Shown in pieces: positions 61,437 to 64,000 of a stretch of 64,000 nt of DNA. The position numbers and the translations under genes were made by a program. The stretch lies in NCBI RefSeq assembly GCF_937127095.1, contig NZ_CAKZLP010000054.1, forward strand, positions 186,001 through 250,000, written 5' to 3'. Every line of letters starts with the position of its first letter. The stretch's first letter is position 1. The stretch comes from an uncultured Amphritea sp. (GTDB lineage: Bacteria; Pseudomonadota; Gammaproteobacteria; Pseudomonadales; Balneatricaceae). The notes below the pieces were generated by a model. That model worked only from the letters and a program-made list of their open reading frames with translations, searched no databases and was not told where the DNA came from.

Positions 61437-62087
61437 TTAATCTGCCAGTCTGGCCTGTAAGTCTGCGACCGTTTTCTCCAGTTCACAGATACGCTCTTCC
61501 AGGGCTTGTATCGTATCGTTACTGATACGCGAACTGACGGCCACAGCACTGTACTCAGACGGATCAGCAGCTTCGACCTCACCGCTAAACAGATGTGCAT
61601 AACGGGACTCACGCTTGCCAGGTTCTCTGGGCATACGTACCACCAGCGGAAACTCATCCCGCTCACTCATTTTCTGCAGCACCGCTTCGGTTTCATGCAC
61701 GTCACTAAAATTGCATAAGCGATTGGTACGGCTACGCAGTTCTCCAGGGGTCTGCGGCCCGCGCAGAAACAGCGTACAGATAATCGCCAGTTCCTGCTCA
61801 CTCAGCTGCAGCTGAGAAAACTCGGTGTTACAGAAACGGTGCTTGTACTTAGGTACCCGACTGCCAAAACTCCCCTCCTCGCGGATCAGGTGTTTGCTGT
61901 TTAGTTCGTCAAGCACATCCTGAACATCGGTATCGGACAGATCCATCACCGGATCACGGTTACTTTTCTGATTACAGGCGGTGGTAAGGGAGTTGAGGGT
62001 GAGCGGGTACTGATCCGGTGTGGTTTTCTCTTTCTCAATCAGACAGCCAATCACCCGGGTTTGCAAAAGACTCAGATCCATATCCAT
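61437..62087 (-). CDS. yceH: YceH family protein (DUF480)
   Basis: The 216-residue protein begins LLQTRVIGCLIEKEKTTPDQYPLTLNSL, characteristic of the YceH/DUF480 family, with two winged-helix-like parts (the first to about 75, the second about 90-160 with RGPQTPGELRSRT). It ends in a coiled-coil ALEERICELEKTVADLQARL. The function is not established. AGAGG precedes the start. Length matches the family. Confidence 0.9.
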   Translation of the reverse strand: MDMDLSLLQTRVIGCLIEKEKTTPDQYPLTLNSLTTACNQKSNRDPVMDLSDTDVQDVLDELNSKHLIREEGSFGSRVPKYKHRFCNTEFSQLQLSEQELAIICTLFLRGPQTPGELRSRTNRLCNFSDVHETEAVLQKMSERDEFPLVVRMPREPGKRESRYAHLFSGEVEAADPSEYSAVAVSSRISNDTIQALEERICELEKTVADLQARLAD

Positions 62088-62255
62088 GTTGTAACCTCTT
62101 ACAAAAAATAATTAACGCATTCATAAGGTTACCCTATTTCCAGGAAATGGCACCCTAATTGTTCAGCTAAATCTGACTTTGCCAGAGCAGTACAACTGGC
62201 CATATCAGCGCCGCAACTCTAGACTGTCTGACAGGTTTAATAATGGAGTCGTACA

Positions 62256-62888
62256 ATGAACAGTCTTTCACTACCCGTTGAAGGGATCTATATCGGCCAG
62301 CTCTCGACCATCGGCCCGGCAGAGACCGCCACCGGGATATTTAAAACGCTATCCGAAGCACCCCATGAGATAAGTGAACTGGGACTCAGTGGTGATATTC
62401 AGGTAGATAAACGGGTACATGGCGGGCCGGAAAAAGCGATCTACCACTACCCGGCTGAACATTACGCGCTGTTGCAAGAGGCACTGCCGCATCTCTGTGA
62501 TAGCTTCGTAGCGGGTTCTATCGGTGAAAATATCTCCACCCACGGATTGCTGGATACCGAAGTTCATATTGGTGACACCTTTCGTTTGGGCAGCGCAATT
62601 GTGCAGGTATCACAGCCTCGCCGCCCCTGCTGGAAGGTGAATCAGAAATACGGCAATGCCCATATTGCATCGCTGATCATGTCGCAAGCGATCTCTGGCT
62701 GGTATTACCGGATATTGGAGCCCGGCCAGTTAACCATTGGCGATTCCATAGAGTGCTTAGACAGGCTGGACAATAGCGTTGCAGTGGCGGATATCTGGGA
62801 GATTTTTATGGATCGACTGGAAAGAAAAATGGGCAGAGAACCACTCCCTACAATTCCGGGTCTTTCAGATGAGTGGCGCTTTGAGTGA
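62256..62888 (+). CDS. MOSC-domain protein, YiiM-like
   Basis: The 210-residue protein has the MOSC pattern GDIQVDKRVHGGPEKAIYHYPAEHY near 46-70, GSIGENISTHGLLDTEVHIGDTFRLG near 90-115 and the conserved cysteine in QPRRPCWKVN near 128. A C-terminal 3-alpha extension is present, as in E. coli YiiM. MOSC proteins use molybdenum cofactor; YiiM-type proteins reduce N-hydroxylated compounds. Cytoplasmic. GGAG precedes the ATG. It converges with the sigma-54 activator, leaving a 17-bp gap. Confidence 0.87.
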   Translation: MNSLSLPVEGIYIGQLSTIGPAETATGIFKTLSEAPHEISELGLSGDIQVDKRVHGGPEKAIYHYPAEHYALLQEALPHLCDSFVAGSIGENISTHGLLDTEVHIGDTFRLGSAIVQVSQPRRPCWKVNQKYGNAHIASLIMSQAISGWYYRILEPGQLTIGDSIECLDRLDNSVAVADIWEIFMDRLERKMGREPLPTIPGLSDEWRFE

Positions 62889-62905
62889 GAAGCAACAGCA
62901 GCGGC

Positions 62906-64000
62906 TTACACACCTTCAAGCTGTTTCAGTTTGCGGTACAGGGTTGCCCGACTGATGCCTAGTTCAGACGCGGTAGCCGAGATATTACCCTCGTTCTGCT
63001 CCAGAACCTGTTGAATGGTTAACAGTTCACTGCTCTTTAACGTGCCGCCACTCTGATTCAGCGATCCAAAGTTCCCGCTGGAAGATATCGGACTGTTGAG
63101 TTCTTCAAGGAAATCATCGCTGATATGACAGCTATTGATCTCAACTTCATCCGGTTCCATAAAAGCGATTGCCACCCGTAAGGTGGTTTCCAGCTGACGG
63201 ATATTACCCGGCCAGTGATAGGCCAGTAGCTGCTCCATCATATCGGCGGCTATGTTGATCTGCCGGCCATCCGGTGTCAACTGATGAAGGAAGTAGCGGA
63301 TAAAGTCCTCTTTATCAGTACGATCCCGGAATGCAGGAATGCGCAGGCAGACGCCGTTGAGACGATAAAAGAGGTCTTCACGAAACAGACTTTCAGCCAC
63401 CAGCGTTTTCAGGTCTCGATGGGAGGCGCAAATAACCGCAATATCCAACGCGATCTCATCGCCGCCGCCCAGTGGAGCGATAGTCCTTTCCTGCAATACC
63501 CGTAACAGCCTTGCCTGCAGAGCCAGGGGCATATCGCCGATCTCATCAAGAAACAATGTCCCCCCCTGCGCCTGTTCCAGTCGCCCGATCATGCCGCCTT
63601 TGCGGGAACCGGTGAATGCACCCTCCCGATAACCAAACAGTTCCGATTCGATCAACCCTTCGGGGATTGAAGCACAGTTAACCGCCACAAACGGCCCACT
63701 ACTGTGTCGGCTATCCAGATGCAGGGATTTAGCCATCACCTCTTTACCGGTACCGGTCTCCCCCTGAATCAGTACCGGCAGCTCATGGGACAGTGCCCGG
63801 CTGCCCATGCGCACACCCTTCTGTAACCGCGGATCCTGTCCGGCGAGTTCAGTCAACGGCGGTGCATTCAGCGGGGCTGGCGCAGGTTTACTGCGGCTTG
63901 ATTTAGTCGGCGCTTTATAAGCGGTCGGAAAACTATTGGGAAAGTGCAACAGCTCACAATAGAAGTCACCACCACGGGTTCTCAGCTGTCCACGGCCTTT
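62906..64000 (-). CDS. AcoR-like sigma-54-dependent activator, C-terminal part (cut by window edge)
   Basis: The frame is open to the window edge, so only the last 364 residues are visible; the ATG-like starts inside are not real. Upstream of the AAA domain are RGGDFYCELL-type residues that usually close the GAF-containing N-terminal region of AcoR activators. The AAA+ domain has Walker A GETGTGKE, ELFGYREGAFTGS and Walker B GGTLFLDEIGD, then a C-terminal Fis-type helix-turn-helix ATASELGISRATLYRKLKQL. The sigma-54 contact loop reads GAFTGS rather than GAFTGA. The target is unknown. Confidence 0.87.
   Translation of the reverse strand, partial: KGRGQLRTRGGDFYCELLHFPNSFPTAYKAPTKSSRSKPAPAPLNAPPLTELAGQDPRLQKGVRMGSRALSHELPVLIQGETGTGKEVMAKSLHLDSRHSSGPFVAVNCASIPEGLIESELFGYREGAFTGSRKGGMIGRLEQAQGGTLFLDEIGDMPLALQARLLRVLQERTIAPLGGGDEIALDIAVICASHRDLKTLVAESLFREDLFYRLNGVCLRIPAFRDRTDKEDFIRYFLHQLTPDGRQINIAADMMEQLLAYHWPGNIRQLETTLRVAIAFMEPDEVEINSCHISDDFLEELNSPISSSGNFGSLNQSGGTLKSSELLTIQQVLEQNEGNISATASELGISRATLYRKLKQLEGV

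Overview
The window looks like chromosomal DNA from a marine gammaproteobacterium of the Oceanospirillaceae type (Amphritea/Neptuniibacter/Marinobacterium-like). This rests on moderate GC, TRAP and BCCT transporters, several c-di-GMP proteins, and a gene set matching the Pseudomonas/Oceanospirillales glycine betaine regulon. The genus is a guess. No rRNA, tRNA, phage, CRISPR array or intact insertion sequence was seen.

Layout. 1-5.0 kb: end of dsdA, an M14-type zinc hydrolase, an alpha/beta hydrolase, and a LysR regulator divergent from an omega-amino acid:pyruvate aminotransferase. 5-10 kb: a Cache-HAMP-PAS-PAS-GGDEF-EAL protein, a DUF1003/small MscS pair, a PuuR-like regulator and a repeat-rich spacer. 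10.3-13.2 kb: a TRAP transporter (PQM). 13.8-49 kb: a near-contiguous glycine betaine catabolic island. It holds a GbdR-like regulator, fdhA, gbcB/gbcA, a BCCT carrier, etfB-etfA-dgcB-dgcA with two accessory genes (DUF5943 and an M19 dipeptidase), gbdR, sdaA, purU, soxGADB and glyA. Inserted in it are an exonuclease/cNMP-CBS-DUF294 pair and an AT-rich Cache-GGDEF-EAL gene with a solute-binding protein but no permease. 49.4-50.4 kb: azlCD. 50.6-60.4 kb: a third GATase1-AraC regulator, betB-betA, choXWV, a TorF-type porin and betI. 60.5-64 kb: a secreted PLA2-like protein, a small basic protein, YceH, a MOSC protein and the 3' part of an AcoR-like sigma-54 activator.

How it works together. Choline enters through ChoXWV and is oxidised by BetA and BetB to glycine betaine, which can also enter through the BCCT carrier. 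GbcAB removes the first methyl group to give dimethylglycine. DgcAB, probably passing electrons to the adjacent ETF, gives sarcosine, and SoxBDAG gives glycine. FdhA oxidises the released formaldehyde. PurU recycles formyl-THF, GlyA makes serine from glycine and a C1 unit, and SdaA makes pyruvate.

Main observations: (a) a recurring promoter motif, TGTCGT-N3-TGG, at the gbcA, gbcB, glyA and fdhA/araC promoters, with weaker GTCGT sites upstream of betT, sdaA and the dgc operon; (b) an orphan solute-binding protein paired with a Cache-GGDEF-EAL sensor inside the island; (c) two different MITE-like inverted repeats in the dgc operon spacers; (d) matching candidate BetI operators at betB and at a distant betI; (e) a perfect FNR/ANR box and a possible leader ORF upstream of fdhA.
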